Positions 36,656 through 45,459 are shown, numbered from the stretch's first letter. The stretch is 64,000 nucleotides of DNA from JAPOXR01 sp963662395 (GCA_963662395.1 OY759511.1:2790001-2854000); one strand, 5' to 3'. Notes: generated from the sequence alone by a model not told the origin. A program made the numbers and translations.

Positions 36656-37558
36656 TTACTGCTCCCGCAATTCCGAAATCCGGGATGCTGCCTTCGCTCC
36701 TCCCCTGGTCCGACTTGTAATCCAGACCCCGAGCACGGTTGCAAGATAGGGAAGGCACAGCAACAGATCGTGGGACACGACTGCTCCGAAGTGAATCTGC
36801 ATCCGAATTCCGACAACCCCGACCAGGCTGAAGAATGTTGCCGCCAGCGCGCTGCCGACAGGGTGTCCGCCGCCAAAGATTACCGCGGCAAATCCCATGA
36901 ATCCTCGACCGGCGACCATGTTCTGCGCAAATATCTGCAGGCTCCCTGCGGCCAGTTCTGCCCCTGCCAGTGCACACAGTATCCCGCCGGAGACAAACGC
37001 CACCAGGCGCATGAAGGACGGATCGGCGCCGACACTGCGGGCCGCAAACGGGTGTTCACCGGCAGCAGAGAGCCTCAATCCGAAGCGTGTCCTCGCAAGG
37101 AGAATCCACATGGCCAGCACGGCAAGAGGCATGGCCAGCACCAGAATTGACAGTCCGGAATAGGGTCCGAATTCTCCTCCGATCCGCGGCACGCCAAAAG
37201 GCGCGCTGATCGCGGCCAGGCTGCCGAAGATGATCTCGACTGCAAATGCCGTTCCGCCGATTCCCATCCCGGTCATTCCCAGGCCGACGATAATCTGATT
37301 GGCCCGAAGCCTTTCGATCACGAACCATTGCAGGACCGACATGGCAACGCAGATGACCATTGCCGCCAGGATCGCGACCGCGAATGAATTGGTCAGAACA
37401 ATTCCGACAATTGTTGCGCACGCACCGATGATCATGACGCCTTCCAGTCCGAGGTGCCAGATGCCGGCACGCTGGACGATGACGCCAGCCATCGCGGCAT
37501 AGACAAGCGGCGTTCCAGACCTGAGAATGGCCACGACAAACTCATGAAATTCAATCAT
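36656..37558 (-). CDS. BMP-type ABC transporter permease (second)
   Basis: 300-residue inner-membrane permease of the BPD_transp_2 family (branched-chain amino acid, sugar and nucleoside importers), with 8-9 membrane segments. Typical sequences are GIWHLGLEGVMIIGACATIV and GLRLSAAGEHPFAARSVGAD. It would pair with the permease encoded just upstream, whose 3' end it overlaps by 8 nt. It is the last gene of the RutR-linked operon. Transporters with a BMP-family receptor mostly import nucleosides, purines or related compounds. Confidence 0.9.
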   Translation of the reverse strand: MIEFHEFVVAILRSGTPLVYAAMAGVIVQRAGIWHLGLEGVMIIGACATIVGIVLTNSFAVAILAAMVICVAMSVLQWFVIERLRANQIIVGLGMTGMGIGGTAFAVEIIFGSLAAISAPFGVPRIGGEFGPYSGLSILVLAMPLAVLAMWILLARTRFGLRLSAAGEHPFAARSVGADPSFMRLVAFVSGGILCALAGAELAAGSLQIFAQNMVAGRGFMGFAAVIFGGGHPVGSALAATFFSLVGVVGIRMQIHFGAVVSHDLLLCLPYLATVLGVWITSRTRGGAKAASRISELREQ

Positions 37559-38594
37559 CGCGCCTACCCCTCCGAAGGCGGTGGAACCAGGTGTCAAGGG
37601 AAATTCGTGCCGTGATCAACAGTGCAACCGTGGCATTGAACAGGTCGATGGCCGATGCCGGAAGACCGGCAAGAATGGGAAGGAACAATGCTGCCGAGAA
37701 CAGCCCGCCGAAGAACAGGGCAGCCACGGCCGTGGCCGGAACCGCGTAGCTGGCGACCAGTGCAACGAGGATTGCAGTGAAACCGTGGGCAGGCAGGGAA
37801 CCGCTGGCAATTCGTCCGCTCGGGCCGAACAGTTCAACCGACCCTGCAAGTCCGGCCAGCGCTCCACTGATGAGAAAACTCGCCAGCCCGAGTTGCCAGA
37901 TCTTTCCGCCCTGGAACCTCAGCATCGTCGGATTCCGGCCGGCAAGTCCTGCCAAGGCTCCGAACGCGGTCCTGTTGACCAGCAGCCAGCCGACCATTCC
38001 CACGGCGGTGGCGATGGCAATGATCGTCGGTGAGACGCCGCCGGCATCGCTGATGCGCAACTCGTCCGGAAGGATCCGGGTCGATGCCTGCTGGCCCGAC
38101 CCTGATGGATCCTTCAAGGGGCCGGATGTTACGTAAACCAGGATCAATCCGGCGATGAAGTTGCCCATCAGCGTGGTGATGACCTCGTCTGCTCCCGTAC
38201 GAAGTCGAAGATATCCGGGCCAGAATGCCCAGAGCGCTCCTCCTGCCATTCCAGCCATCATTCCGAGCGTCACGACGATGGCAGGAGGTGCTCCAGCCAT
38301 GGATTCCACAGCGAATGCAGCACAGATTGCGCCGATATAGAATTGGCCCTGGGCCCCGATGTTGAAAAAACCGCAACGAAAGGAAATCCCGACCCCAACC
38401 GCGGTAATGAACAGCGGAAGTGCCCATCTGAGGCTCTTCTCCAGCGATCGACGACCAAGAAACGCACCATCCACTATGCTGTCGAACATCAGGAAGGCGG
38501 AGTAGCCGGCAATCTGGAACACGATCCCGCACAGCAATGTGGCCAGCAGGATGAAGGCCATCGGCCGCAGGATCGCATCAAGCTTGCCGGTCAC
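37551..38594 (-). CDS. BMP-type ABC transporter permease (first)
   Basis: 347-residue BPD_transp_2 permease with about ten hydrophobic segments. Recognisable parts are GISFRCGFFNIGAQGQFYIG and TGADEVITTLMGNFIAGLIL, typical of the larger permease of nucleoside importers. I start it at a GTG at 38594 because this overlaps the ATPase stop as GTGA, giving translational coupling; further upstream in-frame starts would lie inside the ATPase gene. Confidence 0.9.
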   Translation of the reverse strand: MTGKLDAILRPMAFILLATLLCGIVFQIAGYSAFLMFDSIVDGAFLGRRSLEKSLRWALPLFITAVGVGISFRCGFFNIGAQGQFYIGAICAAFAVESMAGAPPAIVVTLGMMAGMAGGALWAFWPGYLRLRTGADEVITTLMGNFIAGLILVYVTSGPLKDPSGSGQQASTRILPDELRISDAGGVSPTIIAIATAVGMVGWLLVNRTAFGALAGLAGRNPTMLRFQGGKIWQLGLASFLISGALAGLAGSVELFGPSGRIASGSLPAHGFTAILVALVASYAVPATAVAALFFGGLFSAALFLPILAGLPASAIDLFNATVALLITARISLDTWFHRLRRGRRDD

Positions 38595-40180
38595 GCTGAA
38601 GCACCCACCATCGCGCGCCCTGCCGAGGCAATGTCGAAGGGTGGGTTGAGCTCGCAAACAATCCGCCCGGACATCATGACCAGGATCCGTTCGCTGATTT
38701 CGAAGAGCTCATCGAGATCGGACGAGATCAGGAGAATCCCGCAACCGCCCGACCTGGCTTTTCGCAGGGTCGACCACACGAATGAGGTAGCGCCGATATC
38801 GAGTCCCCTGGTCGGCTGGGCAGCAATGACTGCCCGGGCAGCGTCATCCAGTTCCCGGGCCAGAATGAGTTTCTGGCAGTTGCCTCCTGAAAGAGAACCG
38901 GCATGCTGTCTCGCAGAACGGCAGCGTACACCCCATTCCGACATGGAAGCCATGCACCGCTCCCTGATGGCGGATGGTTTGATCAGACCAAACAGTGGTC
39001 TGCTCACCAATTCGCCGGCTACCCAGTTTTCCCAAAGCGTGCTGGTCAGGCTGAGCCCCTCGCTGTTGCGGTCGAATGGAATGATGCGCAGCCCCAGTGA
39101 ACGTCGCTGTGCAAGGTTGAGTTCGTTGGCCGGTCTGCCGCAGACCTCTACCCTGCCCGCCGAAAAGACAGAAAGTCCGGCAAGAACTCGCATCAGTGTC
39201 GCCTGACCGTTTCCCTCAACCCCTGCAATCCCGACGATTTCACCCCGTTCAACCGACAATGACACATCGTCCAGGCAAGCTCCTTCGGTATCGTCGTCTG
39301 TGCTGACGCCGGAAAGCTCAAGGGCGGGTCCGGGTGCCGGGACCGGTCCGGATGGCGACACCGAAGCCGGGACAGGTCCATCAGAATGTCCGGGCCGTGT
39401 CATGCCGGTTACCCGCCCGGTTCCGGGTTCGATCTCCACGGTCTCTGATCCCATGATCATTTCAGCGACCCGGTCGGGTTCGGTCTGGTCGCAACGCAGT
39501 GGTCCCGCCACGAATTCACCGCTTCTCAGGACAGTGATGGTATCGGCAACAGCCCAGATTTCCCTGGTCTTGTGCAGGATCAGGACTATGGTCACCCCGG
39601 AATCCCTGAGTTTCCTGATGCGCTGAAACAGGCTTTCTATTCCTGGTGGAGGAAGCACCGCCGTGGGCTCATCGAGTATCAGTATGCGGGCATTCGAGGA
39701 CAGAGCCCGCGCGATCTCGACTGCCTGTTGCAATTCGATCGGCAGGTCGCGGATCCGGCTTTTCGGATCGATATCCATTTCCAGGGAATCAAGATGTTCC
39801 CGACTGCGCCTGACCAGTTCCTTCTGGCTGAAAAGGCCGATCCCTCCTCCCGAGCCGAATTCCAGTGCTTCTGCGACGGTAAAGGATGGTGGCAGGGCAA
39901 AACTCTGGTGAACCAACTCGATGCCAGCTGCACGGGCCGATTGCACGTTGCCGGCATCGAGATCTTTTCCGTGGATGTACATCGACCCGGTGTCCGGCCT
40001 GACAATGCCGGCGATGGACCTGGCAAGGGTCGTCTTGCCGGCGCCATTCTGTCCGACAACCGCGTGGATTTCTCCAGCTGGAAAGTCGATGGACACATCG
40101 GCGAGGGCAGTGACCTCACCGAATGTAACGCCGATGTTCCTGCAGCTGACGGCAGGTTCTTCGGGGCGACCCGTCGTCAC
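38591..40180 (-). CDS. BMP-type ABC transporter ATP-binding protein (two NBDs)
   Basis: 529-residue ATPase with two nucleotide-binding domains, as in RbsA and nucleoside importers. The first has an intact Walker A (VVGQNGAGKTTLARS) and Walker B (LILDEPTAVLPP) with a degenerate signature LPIELQQAVEI. The second has a divergent P-loop GVEGNGQATL and an intact LSGGNCQK signature, a reciprocal degeneration normal for this family. About 40 proline- and serine-rich linker residues (TRPGHSDGPVPASVSPSGPV) join the halves. It lies 33 nt downstream of the binding-protein gene. Confidence 0.93.
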   Translation of the reverse strand: MTTGRPEEPAVSCRNIGVTFGEVTALADVSIDFPAGEIHAVVGQNGAGKTTLARSIAGIVRPDTGSMYIHGKDLDAGNVQSARAAGIELVHQSFALPPSFTVAEALEFGSGGGIGLFSQKELVRRSREHLDSLEMDIDPKSRIRDLPIELQQAVEIARALSSNARILILDEPTAVLPPPGIESLFQRIRKLRDSGVTIVLILHKTREIWAVADTITVLRSGEFVAGPLRCDQTEPDRVAEMIMGSETVEIEPGTGRVTGMTRPGHSDGPVPASVSPSGPVPAPGPALELSGVSTDDDTEGACLDDVSLSVERGEIVGIAGVEGNGQATLMRVLAGLSVFSAGRVEVCGRPANELNLAQRRSLGLRIIPFDRNSEGLSLTSTLWENWVAGELVSRPLFGLIKPSAIRERCMASMSEWGVRCRSARQHAGSLSGGNCQKLILARELDDAARAVIAAQPTRGLDIGATSFVWSTLRKARSGGCGILLISSDLDELFEISERILVMMSGRIVCELNPPFDIASAGRAMVGASA

Positions 40181-40213
40181 CGTCTCCAGATCCCGGTATG
40201 CGGTTACCGCACC

Positions 40214-41275
40214 TCAGATCGACGTGTTGAAGGGCACCGCGATCGATCCGTCGATGATGCCCGACCTCGCCACTTCGATTTGTGGCCAGGCCTTTTCGGA
40301 TGCGTCAACCAGATCCTGTGGACCCTGCTCCATGAAGACCGGCGATCGTTCGAATTCGATCACGCCGGTTCCCAGGCCGGTAGGGACGTGAGAGCCGCCT
40401 GTCCAGTCGGGGTCGAGGGCAGAGCTGACCTCATTGTAGAGCGACTGGCCGAAATCCAGATTGACGATGCTGATGACGGATCCCGGTCCGAGTTTGTATT
40501 GCGCAGGCGACAGCGCGCTGACCATGCGGCCGGAACTCTCATTCGCTGCCTGGATGATTCCGCCATCAGTCGCGGCAGCATCGGTCTGAATATAGTCGAT
40601 ACCGTCCAGATACATCTGGGTCGCGATTTCGTAACCCTTGGCCGGGTCCTGGAACGACCCCGCAAACGCGGCGGTGACTGTTGCATCCGGGTTGACGGAA
40701 TGCACGCCTGCCGTGAGTGCGTTGAAGTCGGCATTGAGTGGCGGGATGCTGATGCCGCCAATATATCCGATTTCCCCCGTCTTCGACAGGTTGGCAGCGA
40801 ACACCCCGGAGAGATAGCAGCCAAGATAATAGTTGTACGACACGGTAACGAGGTTTGGTATCGGTGGCTCCACCGGGTCTCCGAACAGATGTATCCATCT
40901 GGTGTCGGGGAAGTCCGGCGCTACCGCCTTGACTGGCTCGGAAACCACCGGAAATGTTGCCACGACAATGGAAATGCCGGCATCACCGAGGGTCCGGAAC
41001 ACGGTCTCGAAAGTAGCCGCATCCTGAGCGTAGATGGCCCTCCTTTCAAAGCCCTGTTCGTCGGATAGCCGGTTCAGCCTGGCGATCATGGAATCGATCG
41101 GTCCACTGTCACCGGCCGCCTGTGTATGCACGAGGGCGACAGGCCCTTGTCCGGCAATTGCCGGCAATGGGACCAAGCCACCGATACCTGCAACTGTGGC
41201 CATTCCGGCAGTCGATTCAAGAAAGCGTCTCCGACTGATGGGGTGCGCTGTTGCGACATGCTGTTCCGAGTTCAT
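40214..41275 (-). CDS. BMP-family ABC transporter substrate-binding protein
   Basis: 353-residue periplasmic receptor of the basic membrane protein (PnrA/Med) family, which binds nucleosides, purines and similar ligands. A twin-arginine signal (ISRRRFLESTAGMATVAGIG) ends near PAIAG. The mature domain contains GDAGISIVVATFPVVSEPVK, TVSYNYYLGCYLSGVFAANL and GYIGGISIPPLNADFNALTA. The ATG at 41275 places the signal at the N-terminus. The actual ligand is unknown; the RutR-like regulator points to a pyrimidine-related compound. Confidence 0.92.
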   Translation of the reverse strand: MNSEQHVATAHPISRRRFLESTAGMATVAGIGGLVPLPAIAGQGPVALVHTQAAGDSGPIDSMIARLNRLSDEQGFERRAIYAQDAATFETVFRTLGDAGISIVVATFPVVSEPVKAVAPDFPDTRWIHLFGDPVEPPIPNLVTVSYNYYLGCYLSGVFAANLSKTGEIGYIGGISIPPLNADFNALTAGVHSVNPDATVTAAFAGSFQDPAKGYEIATQMYLDGIDYIQTDAAATDGGIIQAANESSGRMVSALSPAQYKLGPGSVISIVNLDFGQSLYNEVSSALDPDWTGGSHVPTGLGTGVIEFERSPVFMEQGPQDLVDASEKAWPQIEVARSGIIDGSIAVPFNTSI

Positions 41276-41350
41276 TTTCTTCTCCTTTTCTGAAATTGCG
41301 GTCACTGGAGCCGCGGCTGCTGCAAACGAACCGTCCGGACCGGGACGGAG

Positions 41351-41671
41351 TCATGGCGTCGGTGAAAATCCGGCCGGAATCATGATCATCACATCCTGGT
41401 TCCGGATCGCATCCAGTTCCCACACCGAATCGATAAAGACCTGCCAGTCCGGATCGGAGTACATTGCCTTTCGGCGGGCCTCGCGATCGGCAAGATCGTT
41501 GTAGGCCCAGATCAGCACGGCTTGATGGAGCTGCCCGATTTCGGACACGTAGAGACCCAAGAACGTGTTCAGATGCCGCTTCTGTACCGGCAGTCCTTCG
41601 GTCTCGTATTTCTTCAGCCATCCCTCGACCGTACCGGGACGGAATGTGTAGGTCCGGTGTTCGACGATCAT
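41351..41671 (-). CDS. NIPSNAP family protein
   Basis: 106-residue ferredoxin-like alpha+beta protein beginning IVEHRTYTFRPGTVEGWLKK and containing LIWAYNDLADREARRKAMYSD with a following DWQVFID, the classic NIPSNAP pattern. These small proteins often accompany catabolic enzymes and may act as monooxygenase-like or ligand-binding dimers; no reaction is established. It sits between the GMC oxidoreductase and the transporter genes, implying a role in metabolising the imported compound. Confidence 0.85.
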   Translation of the reverse strand: MIVEHRTYTFRPGTVEGWLKKYETEGLPVQKRHLNTFLGLYVSEIGQLHQAVLIWAYNDLADREARRKAMYSDPDWQVFIDSVWELDAIRNQDVMIMIPAGFSPTP

Positions 41672-41701
41672 CCTTTTCTTCCCCTTCCTTCCGGCGCCAT
41701 G

Positions 41702-43315
41702 TCATTTTCCATTGATGATGAACGACGCCAGTTGCTCGCCGATCATGACCGCGGGAGCATGTGTGTTTCCGCTGGTGATGATGGGCATGACCGAAGCGTC
41801 GGCAATGCGAAGGCATCCGAGTCCGTGAACTCTCAGCCTGTCATCGACGACCGCCAACCGGTCAGTGCCCATCCTGCAGGTTCCGACCGGGTGAAAGGTG
41901 GTCATCGCCGAGTCGCGAAGCCATCTGGTCATCTCCTCCTCCGACAGGATATCAGGACCGGGCTGCAGTTCCCTTCCCCGGTAACCGTCAAAGGCAGGTT
42001 GCCGGATGACCTCCCGGACGATCCGGATGCCGGCGATCATCGCGTCACGGTCCGACTTGCTGGCCAGGTATCCGGGATGGATGGCAGGCGGGTCTGCGGG
42101 ATCGGAAGACCGGAGAGCAATCGATCCCCTGCTGTCCGGGTTGACTGGTCCGACCCTGATCGAAAAGCCGTGATCCGGGTCCGGGGATTTCTTCCTGAAC
42201 GGGTTCGGAAAGTGAAGGTTGGCCGTCTTCTCGAGTGCAGGCATGAAATGCATCTGGATGTCGGGTGCGACCAGATCCTGCCTGCTCTTCACGAATGATC
42301 CTGCCTCATAGGGGAAGGTGGTTGCCGTTCCCGTGCCGGCTACCATCCCCATGATGATTGACCAGGCAAGACGGTCTGCCCTGAGGTCGCCATGGAGAGT
42401 GATCGGCTGCGTGCATTCATAGGCAAGCACGCAGTCCACATGATCCTGCAGGTTCTTTCCCACTCCTGCCAGTTCATGGACGATTTCGATCCCGTGTGAC
42501 CGCAATTCGTCCGCGGGTCCAATACCGGACAGCATGAGAAGTTGAGGAGAATTGACCGTGCCAGCGCAGATGATGACTTCCTGACCGGCGTTGATGATGT
42601 CAATGTGAGAGTCCCGGGCGATTTCAACCCCTGTTGCCTTGTCGCCGGCAATCACGATCCGGTTGACATGTCCGCCGGTCAAGACGGTCAGGTTGCGCCG
42701 GTTCCTGACCGGCTTCAGAAAGGCAGAAGCGGCAGACCAGCGCTTTCCATTCCTGATCGTGAAATCAAACCGTCCAAATCCTTCCTGTTCGACCCCGTTG
42801 AAATCGTCATTTGCCGGATAACCTGCCTGCCGGCCGGCCTCCACGAACACGTCGAATAACGGGTTGCTGCTTCTCGCTCGGCAGACTGCCAACTCTCCTT
42901 CATGGCCATGAAATTCATCCCGTCGCTGCTGGTGCAGTTCCGAACGGGTGAAGGATTTGAGCACGTCCGCGTAGGACCATCCAGGCAGCCCCAACTGTGC
43001 CCAGCGATCGAAATCATGGCGGTTGCCCCGCACATAGATCATCCCGTTGATGGCCGAACTTCCGCCCAGCACCTTGCCGCGCGGCCAGTAGAGTGACCGG
43101 CCATTCAGGGTTTCCACCGGTTCGGTATGGTAGCGCCAATTGTAGAGCCCGGAGTTGAACAGCTTGCCCATCAGCATCGGCAGGCGAACAAGCGGGTGCC
43201 TGTCATGACCGCCGGCTTCGATCAGCAGCACCGAACAGTGTGGATCCCTCGACAGTCGATTGGCGACCACGCATCCTGCCGAACCGGCACCAATGATGAT
43301 GAAATCATGGTCCAT
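41702..43315 (-). CDS. GMC-family FAD-dependent oxidoreductase
   Basis: 537-residue flavoenzyme related to choline dehydrogenase and other alcohol oxidases. It shows the FAD-binding DFIIIGAGSAGCVVANRLSR, the GMC signature 1 region WPRGKVLGGSSAINGMIYVR, signature 2 region near CAGTVNSPQLLMLSGIGP, and the C-terminal active-site histidine in TTFHPVGTCRMGTD. It should oxidise a hydroxyl group, for example on a sugar or nucleoside. I use the ATG at 43315, 5 nt after the previous gene; a GTG at 43324 would give a GTGA overlap. It lacks a signal peptide. Confidence 0.92.
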   Translation of the reverse strand: MDHDFIIIGAGSAGCVVANRLSRDPHCSVLLIEAGGHDRHPLVRLPMLMGKLFNSGLYNWRYHTEPVETLNGRSLYWPRGKVLGGSSAINGMIYVRGNRHDFDRWAQLGLPGWSYADVLKSFTRSELHQQRRDEFHGHEGELAVCRARSSNPLFDVFVEAGRQAGYPANDDFNGVEQEGFGRFDFTIRNGKRWSAASAFLKPVRNRRNLTVLTGGHVNRIVIAGDKATGVEIARDSHIDIINAGQEVIICAGTVNSPQLLMLSGIGPADELRSHGIEIVHELAGVGKNLQDHVDCVLAYECTQPITLHGDLRADRLAWSIIMGMVAGTGTATTFPYEAGSFVKSRQDLVAPDIQMHFMPALEKTANLHFPNPFRKKSPDPDHGFSIRVGPVNPDSRGSIALRSSDPADPPAIHPGYLASKSDRDAMIAGIRIVREVIRQPAFDGYRGRELQPGPDILSEEEMTRWLRDSAMTTFHPVGTCRMGTDRLAVVDDRLRVHGLGCLRIADASVMPIITSGNTHAPAVMIGEQLASFIINGK

Positions 43316-43320
43316 GCCGT

Positions 43321-44109
43321 TCACCAGTCGACCGGCGTGGTGCCGGAACGCTGAAGATGCATGTTGCAGGCCAGGAACGGGTTTTCGCATGCAAGGAATT
43401 CGTCGGCAAGAGCCGGATGGGGCCGCTCGATGATACCGATTCCCGTCAATCCCGCGATGTCGGCTCGCCGGGCGTTGTCGGCTGCTGCATCTCCGAATGT
43501 GATGACCGCAATGGGAGAATGGCTTGCTGCCAGGTGCCTCAACACCGCCACAATCAGCGGACGCCACAGCGGCAGGTGCCCCAGTGATTGATGCGGGTTC
43601 ACGTCGACACTGAACCGGGTCAGGGTCAGTGAGGAATTGAGTAGCAGAACTCCCGAATCAACCCACCGGTCTGCAATCGATGCCGGTGGTTCGAAGTCGA
43701 TTCTTCCACCCTCGATGTCGGAAAGAAGGCGCGGCCACTGTCCAAACGACGATTCATAACTCGTGCAGCCGGTTCGGGCTGTTGCAATCTGCAACATGAA
43801 TGCCCGCACGCTCCTCGAGAACATCTTGTCAAGCTCGCGCCAGCATGCGGTATTTCCGGCCTCGAATGCTCTACCGGTGGAAAATGCCGGACAGGGGTAC
43901 GGATCCTGTCCAAGCAGGACGCAGCGAACTTCTTCCGGCCGGATCCGGTCGAAGGCGCGGAGCAGGTGGGCCCCCGTCGGCGCGCCGGGAAACTGTCGGT
44001 TCCTTCGCGTGGGGAAAATGGGTTCCCAGGGTTCGATCATCAGGCTGGCGGAAATCTTCTCGAAGCCGGGATGCACATCTTCGACAATCTGCCGCCATGC
44101 CGGATTCAT
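43321..44109 (-). CDS. Divergent uracil-DNA-glycosylase-fold protein
   Basis: 262-residue UDG-superfamily protein. Motif A reads VLLGQDPYPCPAFSTGRAFE: the catalytic aspartate of GQDPYH is kept, but the following histidine is proline. The central strand LLLNSSLTLTRFSVDVNPHQ corresponds to LLLNxxLTVxxxxxxSH, and motif B is RPHPALADEFLACENPFLAC, with the conserved histidine. The fold call is firm, but DNA-repair activity is not: key loop residues differ, and the gene is the first of a transport/catabolic operon under a RutR-like regulator. The ATG at 44109 follows GGAGACAGGA. It might hydrolyse the base-sugar bond of a nucleoside or deoxyuridine derivative; that is inference. Confidence 0.78.
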   Translation of the reverse strand: MNPAWRQIVEDVHPGFEKISASLMIEPWEPIFPTRRNRQFPGAPTGAHLLRAFDRIRPEEVRCVLLGQDPYPCPAFSTGRAFEAGNTACWRELDKMFSRSVRAFMLQIATARTGCTSYESSFGQWPRLLSDIEGGRIDFEPPASIADRWVDSGVLLLNSSLTLTRFSVDVNPHQSLGHLPLWRPLIVAVLRHLAASHSPIAVITFGDAAADNARRADIAGLTGIGIIERPHPALADEFLACENPFLACNMHLQRSGTTPVDW

Positions 44110-44201
44110 GTCCTGTCTCCATCCGAGCAAGGTTTCCACCAATGCGTCCCTCAGGGGAATCAAGATCTGCAACTCCGTCCCTGCATCATCCGGGAAGTGT
44201 T

Positions 44202-44232
44202 CAAAAAACTGACACAAGTGTCAAGTTTTTTG
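44202..44232. promoter_or_regulatory. RutR-like operator 1 inside an extended palindrome
   Basis: The core TGACACAAGTGTCA (44210-44223) is a near-perfect inverted repeat of form TGAC-N6-GTCA. It is embedded in a longer palindrome whose arms extend into an A6 run on the left and a T6 run on the right. E. coli RutR binds TTGACCAnnTGGTCAA, the same half-site and spacing. The A/T arms could also make it look like a bidirectional terminator, but its place between divergent genes argues for an operator. Confidence 0.65.
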
Positions 44233-44241
44233 TTGCTGGAG

Positions 44242-44257
44242 TTGACGGTAATGTCAA
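44242..44257. promoter_or_regulatory. RutR-like operator 2
   Basis: TTGACGGTAATGTCAA, again TTGAC-N6-GTCAA. Its centre is 33 bp from that of operator 1, about three helical turns, so two dimers could bind the same DNA face. Confidence 0.6.
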
Positions 44258-44437
44258 ATTTTCCAACCTGGAAACCGGCCGGATCCGTCTGGCCGCAGAA
44301 TTTCTTCCGGGCCGGGAAACTTGTCATTCAGGATGCAACTCCGCTAGGAATACGGGAGCCGGATGGACCTGACGGGAGCGGCGATACCGCCGGGTCGGGT
44401 TACCGTTTGCGAAGATGGTGTGGGGACTTCAACGGGT

Positions 44438-45112
44438 ATGCAACGGCCGGGCGGTGGCGAAGCGGACAAGGTTTCGGAAGCAAGGATTCGAGAGCGCAAC
44501 GAATCGAGGATCCTTGGTTCGGCGGTACAACTGTTTGCGGCAAAGGGGTACGACGGTACCCGGCTGAGCGAGATCGCCGATCATTGCGGCCTGCCCAGGG
44601 CAAATCTCTACTATTACTTCTCATCGAAGGACAGGATCTACACGGCGTTGATCGAGCAGGTCATCAATGGCTGGGATCGTGCCTTCGAACACATTCGTCC
44701 TGACCGCGAACCCAGGGTGGCGATCGTGGCATACGTGACGGCAAAACTGGAATACTCGAGGGCCTATCCGGTCGAGTCGCGCTTTTTTGCCAGCGAAATT
44801 CTTCGGGGGGCCAGGTTTCTCACCCGTCGGCACCGCCGGCACATGCGAGAGGTGACCGACCGAAAGGCAGAGGTCGTCAGGGATTGGGTCAAGCAGGGCA
44901 GGCTGTCACCGGTTGATCCCTATCACTTCTTCATCGTGCTGTGGTCGGCGACCCAGTTCTATGCCGATTACGGACATCTGGCAGCCGGCATCATTCACAG
45001 GAAGCAACTGACAAGACGGGACTTTGCCGCTGCCGCCGAAACCATCTCGGGGCTGGTTCTCGACGGTTGCAGCAGAGATCCGGTACCTGATCCCCAGATC
45101 AGGCTGCCCTGA
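44438..45112 (+). CDS. rutR: RutR-like TetR-family regulator
   Basis: 224-residue TetR-fold repressor that resembles E. coli RutR over its length. The HTH reads QLFAAKGYDGTRLSEIADHC, followed by LPRANLYYYFSSKDRIYTAL. The C-terminal TetR_C_3 ligand domain has KLEYSRAYPVESRFFASEIL, WVKQGRLSPVDPYHFFIVLW and SATQFYADYGHL, close to RutR SPVDPxHLxFxxWxxTQxYADF. In E. coli RutR releases DNA on binding uracil or thymine. The ATG at 44438 gives RutR-like length; an in-frame ATG at 44363 exists. It is divergent from the UDG-GMC-NIPSNAP-BMP operon and the likely controller of it through two TGAC-N6-GTCA sites. Confidence 0.85.
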   Translation: MQRPGGGEADKVSEARIRERNESRILGSAVQLFAAKGYDGTRLSEIADHCGLPRANLYYYFSSKDRIYTALIEQVINGWDRAFEHIRPDREPRVAIVAYVTAKLEYSRAYPVESRFFASEILRGARFLTRRHRRHMREVTDRKAEVVRDWVKQGRLSPVDPYHFFIVLWSATQFYADYGHLAAGIIHRKQLTRRDFAAAAETISGLVLDGCSRDPVPDPQIRLP

Positions 45113-45216
45113 TTGTCACGATACGGGCTGCCACGACCCTTCGTCATGTGAACACACTCCGGCACCCGACAACCCGTCTGGCACGGGAGGCAAGGTATCG
45201 CCTGTTGGCTCGATGA

Positions 45217-45370
45217 GTGGATTTTCGGGCCGTCGGTAACGTGAGAACAGGCGTGAAGATCCATCGCGGCCCCGCCGAACTGGTGGCGGTTGCGCTTGCG
45301 GACAAGGCGGTGCCAATCAACTGGGTGCTGTTGGTCGGAGTTGAGCACTGGCAGGCACCGTCTCGCCCGA
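45217..45370 (+). pseudogene. Possible C-terminal remnant of an IS110-family transposase
   Basis: One frame reads LVAVALADKAVPINWVLLVG and VEHWQAP. This resembles the C-terminal signature of IS110 transposases (VALANKxARxxWALLxxGExYxxP). No catalytic domain or IS ends are present. The short match makes the call tentative. Confidence 0.4.
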
Positions 45371-45459
45371 GCCAGGATTGCAAACACACAGCTTGCTGCC
45401 CGCTTGCGATCGACCGGTTGCCGGATCGTCCTGGATGCAATAGACGGCTTCCCGGGCCA

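Larger units (their letters stand above)
44110..44362. promoter_or_regulatory. Divergent control region between the UDG-GMC-BMP operon and the RutR-like gene
   Basis: The 253-nt sequence, flanked by outward-facing genes, should contain both promoters. It holds two similar inverted repeats (listed separately) with the half-site spacing of the E. coli RutR box. Confidence 0.7.

Noticed and set aside
39572..41068. Long plus-strand open frame (498 codons) opposite the BMP transporter genes
   Set aside because: It spans two real genes and the gap between them on the other strand and shows no domain.
44202..44232. Rho-independent terminator reading of the A6...T6 palindrome
   Set aside because: It lies upstream of both divergent genes rather than after a gene, and its core matches a TetR-type operator.
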